Below are positions 47,471-58,800 of a stretch of 64,000 nt of DNA, piece by piece (the stretch's first letter is position 1; every line of letters starts with the position of its first letter). The stretch is taken from NCBI GenBank assembly GCA_034769895.1, contig CM068373.1:20937967-21001966 (forward strand). Direction: 5' to 3'. The notes beneath the pieces are model-generated. The model did no database searches and had not been told where the DNA came from. It saw nothing but the letters and a program-made list of their open reading frames with translations. The position numbers and the translations under genes are program-made. This DNA is from Magicicada septendecula. Taxonomy: Eukaryota > Arthropoda > Insecta > Hemiptera > Cicadidae.

Positions 47471-47991
47471 CTGGTTGTTCCAAAAATCTAGTAGAGCGTG
47501 CTAGTAATTTCTATTATATCTGTCAGTAAAGCTTCGAGTCTACCCACACGATCGGCTTTTGACAAGTCTATAAATATTAGTTTGGTTTTGTTGAACATAA
47601 AGAAATAATTATTTTGTAAAAATGTAACACAATTAATTCAAAAAGGGCGGAGAAAAAGGTTTTGCATGATTTGAAGAAACCCTTTATTTATTCCTATCTT
47701 AATGTAAGTTTTTTTAATACATTATATTTAACAATAAATGTAAACTAGACATAGAATGATTTTGCAATGGATTGGTGCAAATAACTTTCATCAGTTACAT
47801 TCAAAAAGAATATTACAGAAAACGCCAATATACTTAGATCAAAATGTAATTTGTTTGCTTAATCTCTAAAACTTGATGAAACCAAAATATACATCATTAC
47901 AATATGTTTATGGAATTCCAATTCAACGTAGAAAAAGCACATGGTAGTGTACCAAATTTTCATGTCCCAATTAATTAATTAAAAATTTTCT
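47471..47991. other. No gene recognised
   Basis: AT-rich spacer. Confidence 0.5.
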
Positions 47992-48540
47992 TGTTCTTCT
48001 CTTCTTCTCCTCTTCAAGGATTAGGTTATATAAACCTGTTCCGGCACCAATCTCATCCTCGGACGACCCACGTCTCTTCTACCAATGGCTTTATCTACCA
48101 GTGCCATTTTTGGCAATCGATCCTCTGTCATCCTTTCCAGATGATCCCACTATTGTCTTCTGTAAGTTGAAATAATTTCATTTATGTCTTTTACTTCAAG
48201 TTATGCTTTGATATTTTAATTTCTTATTCTATTTTGCAATGTAGCCTATAATTTAAAGTATTTCAAAGAAACTGCATTTCAGCACTCTGAATCTTGCCGC
48301 TTTCCTTTTTTGTCATGACCTACGCATCATTCGCAAAAATCAAAGTAGCAATTGCAATTGTCTTATAAAATTTAATCCTTGTGCTGTGTCTTTTTTATTT
48401 CTAAGATTTCTATGAATCGTACCACAAATACTCCTAAATGTATTTATCTTCTCTCTTATATCATATTCAGATTTATAGCTGACTGCACAGCCGAGATATT
48501 TGAAACGGCTCACTTGTTCTAAGGCGATGTTGTTTATAAA
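47992..48540 (-). mobile_element. LINE fragment, RT C-terminal end with GAAGAG tail
   Basis: The minus strand starts with SRFKYLGCAVSYKSEYDIRE and KINTFRSICGTIHR and, after frameshifts, continues to RRGSSEDEIGAGTGLYNL. It ends in a GAAGAGGAGAAGAAG-type tail (pyrimidine-rich on the plus strand, 47992-48018). The tail marks the true 3' end of an endonuclease-RT LINE. 5'-truncated and decayed. Confidence 0.75.
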
Positions 48541-48696
48541 TAATTAATTACTAAAAATTTTAGTAATTAGACGTGAATACATTTCTGTGCTTCTCCGTGC
48601 TACGAGTAAAACAGACCTGCCAACAGAAACTGTTAAAATACTATTATAAAAGCAAGCAACATATTTATACATGAAATACTGTACACACGGGTTTTG
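48541..48696. other. 3' flank of the receptor gene
   Basis: AT-rich DNA between the LINE and the receptor stop codon. On the minus strand it would hold the 3' untranslated region; no single clear polyadenylation site stands out. Confidence 0.4.
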
Positions 48697-49836
48697 TTAG
48701 TTAGATGTTTCCAAAAGATTAAAAACAATTAATGGCACAAAATCTACAATGAAAGAAAACTTTGTAAAGTCTATATCGAAAAATCCACAATCAAATTTAT
48801 TGTCTCGATGTGCAGACTGGCACAGCAAAGCCAGCGTTTCATTTCTCGCTTTGTTCAGTGATGATTTGTAACAAAACCAGTTAAACATTCCTTGCAGGGT
48901 TTTCAGTTCCGAGGTTATCGATGCGTAAGCAAATAAAACTACCATGTCCATTAACACCCACACTGTAACCGATAAGACGAAAGTTTCCATATTCTTATCC
49001 TTAGCAGTGGAAATTATTTGGATGGAAAGCCACCAAATTAATGCAAATATATAGTAACGGAAATAAGCAGAATACAGACGGTTTACAAACAGGAAACTTT
49101 CACAGGTGACGCGGTACAGTGAACCGATTAGTTTGTATGTGTCGCGCATCTCTGCCACAAAATCTCCGTCTCTGGGCAGTCGGCCGACTGCTGCCACAGG
49201 TACGCGAGCACTCCATGCGACATTCCTCTTGCTTCGTTTGGCAAACGTCTCAAACGCGCAGCGAACAAGACGTAATCTTTCCTTTAAAATGTTAGTTATC
49301 GAACAGCAAAATGTAAATAATATCATGTGGGAAAAGTCTGCTTTCATAGTGTATATAAATCTAAAAAAAATTATGTAGTCAAACACTTGACTCGAAAAAT
49401 ACACATAATATGTTTTATAAAAGAATAACATAAATAAAATAAGGTTTAAAAAGAGTAAACTGAATTCAGTCTTATTGTTTGTACGCCGAGTTGACATATG
49501 TAGACGTTCGAGAGACTGATCTACGTAAACGATGTTTTCAATTACGTCTCGATTATTTTTTAGACACATAACAAATTTTATCTGATAATATACTAAAATG
49601 AAGGCTTCTAGTGTCAGTGTACACAATCCCAAAACGGTAATGACAGTGTAGTCTAAGGTATGCATTACAGTACATATAAATAGTATGAACACTGTAAATT
49701 GTAGCACCGCAACCACTAAGCAGTACACGTTTAAGAACGTCTGCAGTTTTGGTTTTCGCAGAAACGGCATTGAAAAACCACAAAGCGTGCAAAATACTGC
49801 TATAGGCATTATAGCTGCAACTGTATTTGTTGACAT
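48697..49836 (-). CDS. Gustatory receptor (insect 7-transmembrane chemoreceptor)
   Basis: An uninterrupted 379-codon single-exon frame. The length (about 350-450 in the family) and order fit an insect gustatory receptor, a ligand-gated channel of the chemosensory neuron membrane with a cytoplasmic N-terminus. Hydrophobic segments lie near residues 35-57, 64-85, 125-146, 166-184, 260-277, 286-306 and 358-375. The N-terminal CGFSMPFLRKPKLQ block and the EMRDTYKLIGSLYR helix before segment 5 are family-like. The usual C-terminal TYxxxxxQF motif is only weakly represented (PLIVFNLLE, 368-376), so a diverged receptor or a missing last exon is possible. The first ATG of the frame was chosen because it aligns with the pseudogene start at 34002. 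Ligand unknown. Confidence 0.8.
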   Translation of the reverse strand: MSTNTVAAIMPIAVFCTLCGFSMPFLRKPKLQTFLNVYCLVVAVLQFTVFILFICTVMHTLDYTVITVLGLCTLTLEAFILVYYQIKFVMCLKNNRDVIENIVYVDQSLERLHMSTRRTNNKTEFSLLFLNLILFMLFFYKTYYVYFSSQVFDYIIFFRFIYTMKADFSHMILFTFCCSITNILKERLRLVRCAFETFAKRSKRNVAWSARVPVAAVGRLPRDGDFVAEMRDTYKLIGSLYRVTCESFLFVNRLYSAYFRYYIFALIWWLSIQIISTAKDKNMETFVLSVTVWVLMDMVVLFAYASITSELKTLQGMFNWFCYKSSLNKARNETLALLCQSAHRDNKFDCGFFDIDFTKFSFIVDFVPLIVFNLLETSN

Positions 49837-50639
49837 GTTTGTTTATTTCTTTGAAACGTCTACTAGGTTTTATTTTGTTTCTGCAGCAACCTAAATAAAT
49901 TTTGTAAGGTAATAAAGCCTAATTGTTCATTTGTGACCTTAGTTTTAACGGTATACAAACGTACTGAGACTGTATTGATGATTTGTTATACACAGTTGGA
50001 GAGTTTATTAATGCTAATGGATTCCTATGAAGTCAACTGTTACAACATTTCTAATATGTTCAATATTAGTATTAAACAGTAGGTATACCTGAGGTACCTT
50101 TTCCAAGAAATTAATAATGCTAATGTGATAATGCTAATAACGATAATTTAGTAGCCGATGTTAATCGATTGATCTGTTTGCTCATCTGCATCTCTCTCTC
50201 TCTCTCCCCTTTATCTTTGTCACTGCCAGTCTATATGTCTGTCTATCTGTCTGTGTGTATACTTGTCTCAGTCTATCTGTGTGTCTACTCTCTGTCTGGC
50301 TATCTCTCTCTCTCCCCCCTCTCTTTCTTACCTCATGGAATGTTTTGATATATGTAACAGAATTCCAAAATGAATGCCTTACTTCATTATTTTAACACGG
50401 AAAAATTTCAATTTTGTTTATCATGTGCAGTTTGGGCAAAAGCACAATAGATTTACGTCAGGGCGCTATTGTAACTTACTATAATTTTAATAGCTTTAGA
50501 ACAACATAAAATATAATATCTAATTTTTTGTAGCATTGGAGGTTCGTCAGTCATATACATTATCTACGTTGCGTGTTTTTATTATTTATGAATTCAGATA
50601 AAAGTGGTATAGGTGGAAAGATATTCTTACGCAGTTACG
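49837..50639. other. Receptor 5' flank with CT-rich tract
   Basis: About 49840-50330 aligns with 34003-34440, including the CT-rich tract at 50190-50330 (TCTG/TC units). The minus-strand promoter of the receptor gene must lie here; no core element was singled out. 50340-50639 is unassigned. Confidence 0.5.
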
Positions 50640-51126
50640 AAATACTCTTGTACAGTGGAGAGTGTCGTTCTGCACGCTTCTCGACTAGCCCAGCTTGCCT
50701 CGTCTGTATCAAGCCCGTCCACTCAGGCAACACTCAAGAGCTTTCCAGAATGTTGAAGAGCACTTGTACGTACTCATTATGCGGCACGCCGCAGTAAGGA
50801 TGGAAAGTTATTCTGGAGCTCTGCGCGACATATAAAAGCAAGAACATCTGACTTTGACAGTCAATTTACGTTGAGCGATTTCCTTAGTGAGGATCGAGTC
50901 ATTGTTGAGGCTTAGTGAAAATGTGTTTACTGTGTTATAATTAGCGTGGAACTCTATTAGTTGACATTATTATTGCGTGTGGATAAATTTAACTTAGATT
51001 ATTGTACGAGTATAATCTTGTTGAATAATGTGTTGATTACAAACTGTTATTTGTGATTAATTAAAGCTGGCGAATAATGATGTCATTGCTGTATTTGTTT
51101 CCACTGTACCAAACGACGATCAGTGA
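50640..51126 (+). mobile_element. LTR fossil, same family as 27366-27790
   Basis: A GC-richer left part (GACTAGCCCAGCTTGCC...), a TATA box TATAAAAGCAAG at 50831 and a right end CACTGTACCAAACGACGATC match the minus strand of 27790-27366. It adjoins Gypsy-type coding remains on the opposite strand. Part of it (about 50680-50795) is repeated in inverted orientation at 52925-53035. Old and diverged. Confidence 0.6.
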
Positions 51127-51482
51127 TAACGTCATAACAATTTGTGCGACACATACCTGATTTATGTATAACCTCATAATCGGACTTTGATAGTCTCAAT
51201 TCCCACCTGGTGAAACACCACGAAGATGGATCCTCTAGATTCAATATCCATGTCAGTGCTGAATGGTCAGTAATGGCTGTGAATTTTCTGCCGTTCAGGT
51301 GACATCGGAAGTGCTTTGTCGCCCATACCAAAGCTAGAAGCTCTCGTTTAGTTGTTGGATTATTTCTCTCGAGTTTGTTCAGCTGCCCACTCGCATCACA
51401 AATGGGCGCTCCTACCCACCCTGTTCCTGGGACAAGACAGCGCTAGTAGCCGTTTCAGATGCATCTCTACTCAGTAGAAAGG

Positions 51483-52267
51483 GTATCAGAAACGGTATCA
51501 AGACAGAATACAATTATTTCATCTAAATATACTAGATTTTACTGATAAATACTAAATATACCAGCTCCAATGTCTTTAGTATTAGCTAAACCCCATGGAA
51601 ACATAACTCGTAAACTAAGCAAACTGAAGATACAAACTTAAAAATATCTTATAACACAGATAATATTGTTTTTAATAAAATAAAAGCTAAAACTAAATTC
51701 AACATTCATAATAAAAATGGAGTTTACGAAATAGAATGTCTAGATTGCAATAAATTTACGTAGGCTAGACGAAGAAAAAAAACTGTACGAGAGATTCATT
51801 CAACATCGCAATGCGTTTTTAAAACCTAATATTTACAAATCTAATTTAGCCACACACTGTTTAAACAATAAACATAAAATTACAAACATTAGAAATGACA
51901 AATTAATTAAAAACGTACAAAAAGATAACAAAATGAATATCTGGGAAAATCGTAATATTTACAAATACAATAATAATAATAATCTACCAATTAAAGAACA
52001 AATTCAAATAAAAACAAAACAAGACAATTTATTTAAAATCATACATTTATTAGAATAATAATACAATAAATATATAATAAATAGCTGATTACATAAACAT
52101 ACAACAATCGAAAATAGAATTGAAGTAAATCGATTATCCGTTAAGTACATTGTAAGCGAAACATTCAATTACAATTCAAACAAACCTCTGAAGATACAGA
52201 ATAATTTCTGTGAAACGTTCGTCAGGTGAAAATAAACCTACTTGCAGTGTATTTATTTTAAGATATT
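51483..52267 (+). mobile_element. Penelope-like element, 5'-truncated, inserted in the Gypsy fossil
   Basis: ACTCAGTAGAAAGG stands on both sides (51469-51482 and 52268-52281), a 14-base target duplication. The plus strand between carries a GIY-YIG segment (NGVYEIECLDCNKF, KKKLYERFIQHRNAF, NLATHCLNNKHKI) that ends near 52058, then a terminal region with a hammerhead-like motif at 52184-52227. The RT domain is missing. The insertion is younger than the Gypsy copy. Confidence 0.8.
52184..52227 (+). ncRNA. Hammerhead-ribozyme-like motif of the inserted Penelope
   Basis: ACCT, CTGAAGA, T, then a perfect 6-bp stem ACAGAA/TTCTGT with loop TAAT, GAAAC, loop GTTC, GTC, then AGGT. ACCT and AGGT pair as stem I and AC/GT as stem III, so a full three-way junction can be drawn in one strand. 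Only the extra T after CTGAAGA departs from the classic core. It lies about 125 bases after the GIY-YIG frame, in the expected terminal repeat. Confidence 0.55.
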
Positions 52268-52834
52268 ACTCAGTAGAAAGGATAACTGAAAAGTTTGATA
52301 TTTAAAATCGGTTCAGTACACAGAATCTCTCTTAAAATTTGAAAGCTGTACTCTGTGCTTCTTCCCATTTAATAAGTAGGCCTAACGTATCATTGCGGGC
52401 TAACTCAGTTAAAGGTTTGGCCAAATCAGAAAAGTTATTAATGAATCTTCTATAATAGTTACTAGACTTACAAAAGACCTTAGATCTCTTACAGTTGTAG
52501 ATACAGGATACTCCCTTACTTCTTCAACTTTCTCAGAATTAGGCTTAACCCCTTTAGAAGAGATAATATGTTCTAAATATTCAATTTTACTTCGTCCAAT
52601 TTTAAAGTTTATTAATAAATTAGTTTCTTTTAAACGAAAAAATACTTTTTAATCTGGAAGCATGACTATGAATATCAGGACTGAAAAAATTACTTCATGT
52701 AAGTATAGCCTACTAGATTTAAATGCTAAACACAAAATACACTAGCTTCAATGCCTTTAGTACCAACTGAACCACTGTCCATTCATTACTGAAAAATAAC
52801 GTGTGCATTCATGAGCCCAAAAGGCATGTTTTAA

Positions 52835-52915
52835 TTCATCGCAATCGGATGAATGGTATAGGAACGCATACGGGACAAAGAAAGAAAGAAAGAAACATTC
52901 ATTTTTATAGATATA
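52835..52915 (-). mobile_element. Helitron 5'-end scrap
   Basis: Reversed, it reads TATATCTATAAAAATGAATG, CTTTCTTTGTCCCGTATGCG and ACCATTCATCCGATTGCGAT, almost identical to the 5' end of the Helitron starting at 53439. Only about 80 bases are present. Confidence 0.7.
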
Positions 52916-53559
52916 AAAATCTATCGTGCCGCGTAATGAGTACGTACAAGTGCTCTTCAACATTCTGGAAGGTTCTTGAGTGTTACCTGAGTGGACGGGC
53001 TTGATACAGACGAGGCAAGCTGGGCTAGTCGAGAAATTCAAAATGATACCCCAGAACAAGAAAGGCGGTTTTATACTATATTTTTTGTCCACATGCACTT
53101 GGTAAAACCCACTAGTCAAATCTATTGTAATGAAACATTTTGAATTTCTTAAACAGTCTAACGTCTTTAAAATGTTTGGAAATGGATAGGTGTCTCCTTC
53201 AGTAACACCATTCGACGTTCTATAATCTAAACAGAATCTGTACTTGAGTATACCATCCGGAACTATCACAAGTATACTATCTTTTTTGGAACTATCACAA
53301 GTGGACTTTTCCAAGGTGAGTTTGAAAGTTTGATTACATCTTTCTGAAACATTTCATATATCTGGCTTTGTATTTCTAGGGTATATATCTCGTATTCTTT
53401 TGTATGTTTCATATTGTTTTTATAATACCAGTTTGTCATCTATATCTATAAAAATGAATGTTTCTTTCTTTCTTTCTTTGTCCCGTATGCGTTCCTATAC
53501 CATTCATCCGATTGCGGTGAAACTTCGGTGAGTTGTTGTGCGCACGCCCGCGAAGGTTT

Positions 53560-54640
53560 ATGAATTTTTTTCGATGGGGTCCTATGGGGGTTCTTGGGGT
53601 CTTCCACATCTCCTCCTAAATCACTGGACCGATTTCAACCAAACTTGGCACAAATATTTTATGCAACGGGAGAACCAACATAGGGTAGGTGTTTTTTCGA
53701 TGGGGTCCTTTGGGGGGTCCTTTGGGGGCTTCCACATCTCCTCCTAAACCACTAGACCGATTTCAACCAAACTTGGCACAAATATTTTACGCAACGGGAG
53801 AACCAACATAGGATAGGTGTTTTTTTCGACGGGGTCCATTGGGGGGTCCTTTGGGGTCTTCCACATCTCCTCCTAAACCACTGGACCGATTTCAACCAAA
53901 CTTGGCACAAATATTTTACGCAACGGGAGAACCAACATAGGATAGGTGTTTTTTTCGACGGGGTCCATTGGGGGGTCCTTTGGGGTCTTCCACATCTCCT
54001 CCTAAACCACTGGACCGATTTCAACCAAACTTGGCACAAATATTTTACGCAACGGGAGAACCAACATAGGATATGTGTTTTTTCGATATGATCCTTCGGG
54101 GGTCCTTTTGGGGGTCCTTTGGGGTCTTTCACATCTCCTCCTAAACCACTGGACCGATTTCAACCAAACTTGGCACAAATATTTTACGCAACGGGAGAAC
54201 CAACATAGGATAGGTGTTTTTTTCGACGGGGTCCATTGGGGGGTCCTTTGGGGTCTTCCACATCTCCTCCTAAACCACTGGACCGATTTCAACCAAACTT
54301 GGCATAAATATTTTACGCAACGGGAGAACCAACATAGGATATGTGTTTTTTCGATACGATCCTTCGGGGGGTCCTTTTGGGGTCTTCCACATCTCCTCCT
54401 AAACCACTGGACCGATTTCAACCAAACTTGGCACAAATATTTTACGCAAAGGGAGAACCAACATAGGATAGGTGTTTTTTCGATACGATCCTTTGGGGGG
54501 TTCTTTGGGGTCTTCCACATCTCCTCCTAAACCATTGGACCGATTTCAACCAAACTTGGCACAAATATTTTACGCAACGGGAGAACCAACATAGGACATT
54601 TTTTCGATACGATCCTCTGGGGGGTCCTTTGGGGTCTTAA
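53560..54640. repeat. Tandem array of about 8.5 units of 128-129 bases
   Basis: TCCTCCTAAA recurs at 53611, 53739, 53868, 53997, 54136, 54265, 54394 and 54522. Each unit contains GGACCGATTTCAACCAAACT, TGGCACAAATATTTTACGCA, GGGAGAACCAACATAGGA and a T-run with TCGA and G-runs. One unit is about 10 bases longer. Units are nearly identical, so expansion is recent. Long frames on both strands are by-products of the periodicity (units of 129 are divisible by three). Confidence 0.95.
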
Positions 54641-55888
54641 AAACTATTAGATTTGGTTACTAGGCAACCCAATAGAATAGATTCTGTTCTAAATATATTA
54701 TCGCATTAAATTGAAGACCACGTGAACGAAGTCGTGGGCAACAGCTATTTATTTTTAAGAAACCTACTTTAATTGAACTTTATTAATTAAACTAACATTT
54801 TCATTATGTACAACGTGAAACTCCGTAGCGAAGCACGGGTATTCTGCTATACCATTCATCCGATTGCGATGAAATTTTGCACGCTGATAGCAGGTACCCA
54901 ACGGAAAGTTTTCCACTTTATTTGATAACAATAGGTTAAAAAGAACCGAAGTTATTGCAAAAAACGCATTTTTTTAAACCCGCGGCTTCGATCGCGAATA
55001 TTTGTATATGATTGTTGTGGTAACTGTAGAGTTGGTAAATTGCTAATGGTACATCTATATTAATAATATTTTTATATTGTAAGTTGTGAATATCCAAAAG
55101 CAATAGATCCATCATTCATGTTTCCTCGATACGTAAAATCAAAATTTGATAATTTAGTAGATATTTACAAACATGCAGTAACACAATTAGATGAAATGTT
55201 TATTCGTATAGAATAATACAAATAGTGTATACATAAGTATATTGATATCAGTTAGTCCATTTGAATATTTACGTTTTAGTAGGGAAATGGAATTCTTATA
55301 AACAATACAATAATTAGTTGTTTGATTATATTGTAACATTGATTATAATTATAGTACACGTTGATTCTGACAAACCATACTCTTCGACATTTGAATATTC
55401 AGTAGGCCTATGTGCAGTAGGAATAATTAATTGTCGAGAATTATACTTAACCTACTTCATCGAGAATTATGCGATGAGCGTCAGTGATGTAGTATCAGTG
55501 CCTTTTTTGTTAAAAACGTACCTAGAAATACGGTTTCTGAATTAGTACAACCATTTTACAATAGGTGGCGCGCGAGTGTACCACTTCTGAAACCCATTGT
55601 TTAGTTTAAAAGGTAAATATTCGTTTCAACAAATGAGTGTATTTCATATAGTTTAGCGGCAGTTCGTGTGTTTTCGGTGTATGAGTGCGCACGCTTGACA
55701 GAATTGAATTGAATCAAATACAAACAGCGACATTTCAGTTCGTAACATAACATAACAAGTGGTGTTGATTGTGAAATTCCAATTGCCGGTTGACATTAGA
55801 TAATAGATATCACATGGATTTTCTTTGCTTTTTCCAAGTGAATTTGTAATAGTCGTCACAAAGCATTACTTTCGCTCTCAAATCAATT
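54641..55888. other. Helitron 5' region: fused ends and leader
   Basis: Holds hairpin CCACG/CGTGG then GCAACAGCTA (54718-54747), hairpin CCGT/ACGG then GTATTCTGCTA (54823-54849), renewed 5'-type sequence ACCATTCATCCGATTGCG from 54851, and a reversed end-like CCCGCGGCTTCG at 54979. A protein-like tail at 55082-55217 (SFMFPRYVKSKFDNLVDIYK ... EMFIRIE, stop) resembles 26780-26830. The leader before the main ATG shows no further frame. Confidence 0.5.
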
Positions 55889-58800
55889 ATGCCACCCAAA
55901 CGACAAGCGGTTGGTCGATCTACACCTCAAGCACGAAAGAAAAAGGCATCACGAGCTTCAGAAACAGACGAGCAACGGGATGCAAGACTGGAAACCGCTC
56001 GAGTACGCAATGCTCAAGCCTGTTCGTCTGAAACAGTCGAGCAACGGGATGCAAGACTGGAAACCGCTCGAGTACGCAATGCTCAAGCCTGTTCGTCTGA
56101 AACAGTCGAGCAACGGAAAGCAAGACTGGAAACCGTTCGAGTACGCACTGCTCAAGCCCGTTCGTCTGAAACAGACGAGCAACGGGAAGCAAGACTGGAA
56201 ACCGTTCGAGTACGCACTGCTCGATCCAGACGAACACTGCACGCTGATTTAAATCTTGGTGCATTCCATTACGATGCTAATTATGATTACAGTCTTCATC
56301 CAAGTGTGGTTATTGGAAAAATGGATAAATTATGCGTGTATTGCAGTGCCCTAAAATTTAAGAATGAAACACCAGGAATGTGCTGCGCGGGTGGAAAAGT
56401 GAAATTGCCAGAATTACATTCACCACCCGAACCATTATCAACGTTGGTATCAGGTGACACAAGCCAATCGAAACATTTCTTGGCAAACATACGCAAGTAC
56501 AATTCATCTTTCCAAATGACATCGTTCGGTGCAACAAATATCGTGCGCGAGAATTACATGCCAACATTCAAAGTGCAAGGGCAAATTTATCATCGTGCAG
56601 GATCACTACTACCACTGTCGAACACAGATCACAAATTTCTTCAAATTTATTTCATGGGAAACACTGATGAACAAATCGATCAACGTTGTCGATTCAATAC
56701 GGGCACTAAACGAGAAATTGTCGCTGCATTACAAACTTTATTCGATCAACACAACGAATTAATTCGATTGTTCAGAACTGCCCTTGAACAAATGCCAGCT
56801 GATGACTACAAAGTTGTAGTTAGAGCAGACAAAACACCTGTCGGCCAACACGAAAGACAGTACAATGCACCAACAATTGATGAAGTGGCGATCATTATAG
56901 TTGGCGAAGAATTTAACTCGCGTGATATAATTCTTCATCGCAGAAATGGTGATGTTCAGCGAGTCTCAGAAACTCATCGCTCATACGACGGATTGCAATA
57001 TCCGATTTTATTTTGGCAAGGAGAAGATGGATATCATTTCAACATCAAATTGAGAAATCCACAAACAGATGAGGAAACGAATAAGAAAGTCAGTGCCATG
57101 GATTACTATTCATATCGATTGATGATTCGTGAAAACGCTGAAAATCATATCTTGAAATGTCGACAATTGTTCCATCAATACATTGTCGATATGTATGCGA
57201 AAATCGAAACCGAACGACTCCTCTACATTCGATTAAATCAAACCAAGTTGCGTTCCGAAGAGTACATTCATTTACGTGATGCAGTTGTTAATGATGGCAA
57301 TGTGAATCCCAATAAATTGGGAAAAATGGTCATACTACCGGCCACATTTACAGGGAGTCCATGGCACATGCATGAATACGCACAAGATGCAATGACATAT
57401 GTTCGCGCATATGGCCGCCCAGATTTGTTTATTACATTCACATGCAATCCTACGTGGGATGAAATAAAAGAACTTTTGTTAACTGGACAATCATCATCGG
57501 ATCGTCATGATATTTCCGCGCGTGTGTTCAAACAAAAATTGAAATCTTTAATGGATTTCATTGTCAAGCATCATGTTTTTGGAGAGACACGCTGTTGGAT
57601 GTATTCCGTTGAATGGCAAAAAAGAGGATTGCCACATGCACACATTTTGATTTGGTTGATCGAAAAAGTCACACCAGATCAAATTGATCAAGTCATCTCA
57701 GCAGAAATACCAGATGTCGACATTGATCCAAACTTATTTGAAGTCGTCACCAAAAACATGATTCATGGTCCATGTGGCTTACTCAACAACAATTCACCAT
57801 GCATGTCTGATGGGAAATGCACGAAACGATACCCAAGAGACTTACTTGCCGAGACTATCACTGGCAATGACGGATATCCACTCTATCGTCGACGATCAAC
57901 TGAAGATGGCGGCAAATCCATCACTTTAAAAGTACGAAACAATGATGTTGAAGTCGATAATCGTTGGGTTGTACCTTATTCACCGTTACTCTCGAAAACG
58001 TATAAAGCACACATCAATGTCGAGTATTGCAATTCGGTGAAATCGATCAAGTACATTTGCAAATATGTCAACAAAGGAAGCGATATGGCAGTTTTTGGAG
58101 TGGGAAATGCAACTGCATCTATCAATGAAATCGACCAATATCAACTGGGACGCTACATTAGTAGCAATGAAGCAGTATGGCGCATTTTATCATTTCCAAT
58201 CCATGAACGACATCCAACAGTTGTTCATTTGGCAGTGCACCTTGAAAATGGGCAGCGTGTGTACTTCACAACAGAAAATGCACGTGCAAGAGCATTGTCA
58301 CCACCGCCAACAACGTTAACTGGATTTTTCTCATTGTGCGGGGATGATATGTTTGCAAAGACGCTACTTTACTCTGAAGTGCCAACATACTACACATGGA
58401 ATGCATCAGCAAAAAAGTTTCAACGTCGCAAACAAGGTAAAGCAGTTGAAGGACATCCCAACTTATATTCGACTGACGCGTTAGGCCGCCTGTACACTGT
58501 TCATCCAAACAATGCAGAATGCTTTTACTTGCGATTACTGTTAATCAACATACGTGGACCGACATCCTTCCAAGAATTGAGAACAGTAAACGGTCAAGTA
58601 TGTGCCACTTATCGTGAAGCTTGCCAAGAATTAAATCTTCTTGAAAACGATGCACATTGGGACACTTCACTCGCTGACGCATCGAATACTGCTCAACCAC
58701 AGCAAATACGCACGTTATTTGCAATCATATTGACAACGTGCTTCCCATCCAATCCAAAAGATCTTTGGAAAAAGTACAAAGACTACATGAGTGAAGACAT

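Larger units (their letters stand above)
51131..53320 (-). mobile_element. Gypsy-type LTR retrotransposon fossil (RT to RNase H)
   Basis: On the minus strand, parts of a Gypsy pol are recognisable in order: RT (FCLDYRT, FITIDLTSGFYQV), the RT thumb (NYYRRFINNFSDLAKPLTEL) and RNase H (LVWATKHFRCHLNGRKF, DHSALTW). The copy is broken in several places and carries three later additions: a Penelope insertion (51483-52267), a Helitron 5' scrap (52835-52915) and an LTR piece (52925-53035). gag, protease and integrase are not seen. An old, inactive copy. Confidence 0.75.

Noticed and set aside
53538-54530. Open frames of 126-172 codons on both strands
   Set aside because: They follow from the 129-base period of the Helitron tandem array, which keeps every frame in phase. 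No protein family is seen.
53560-54640. CRISPR-like array
   Set aside because: The whole 128-base unit repeats and there are no unique spacers. The setting is a eukaryotic Helitron.
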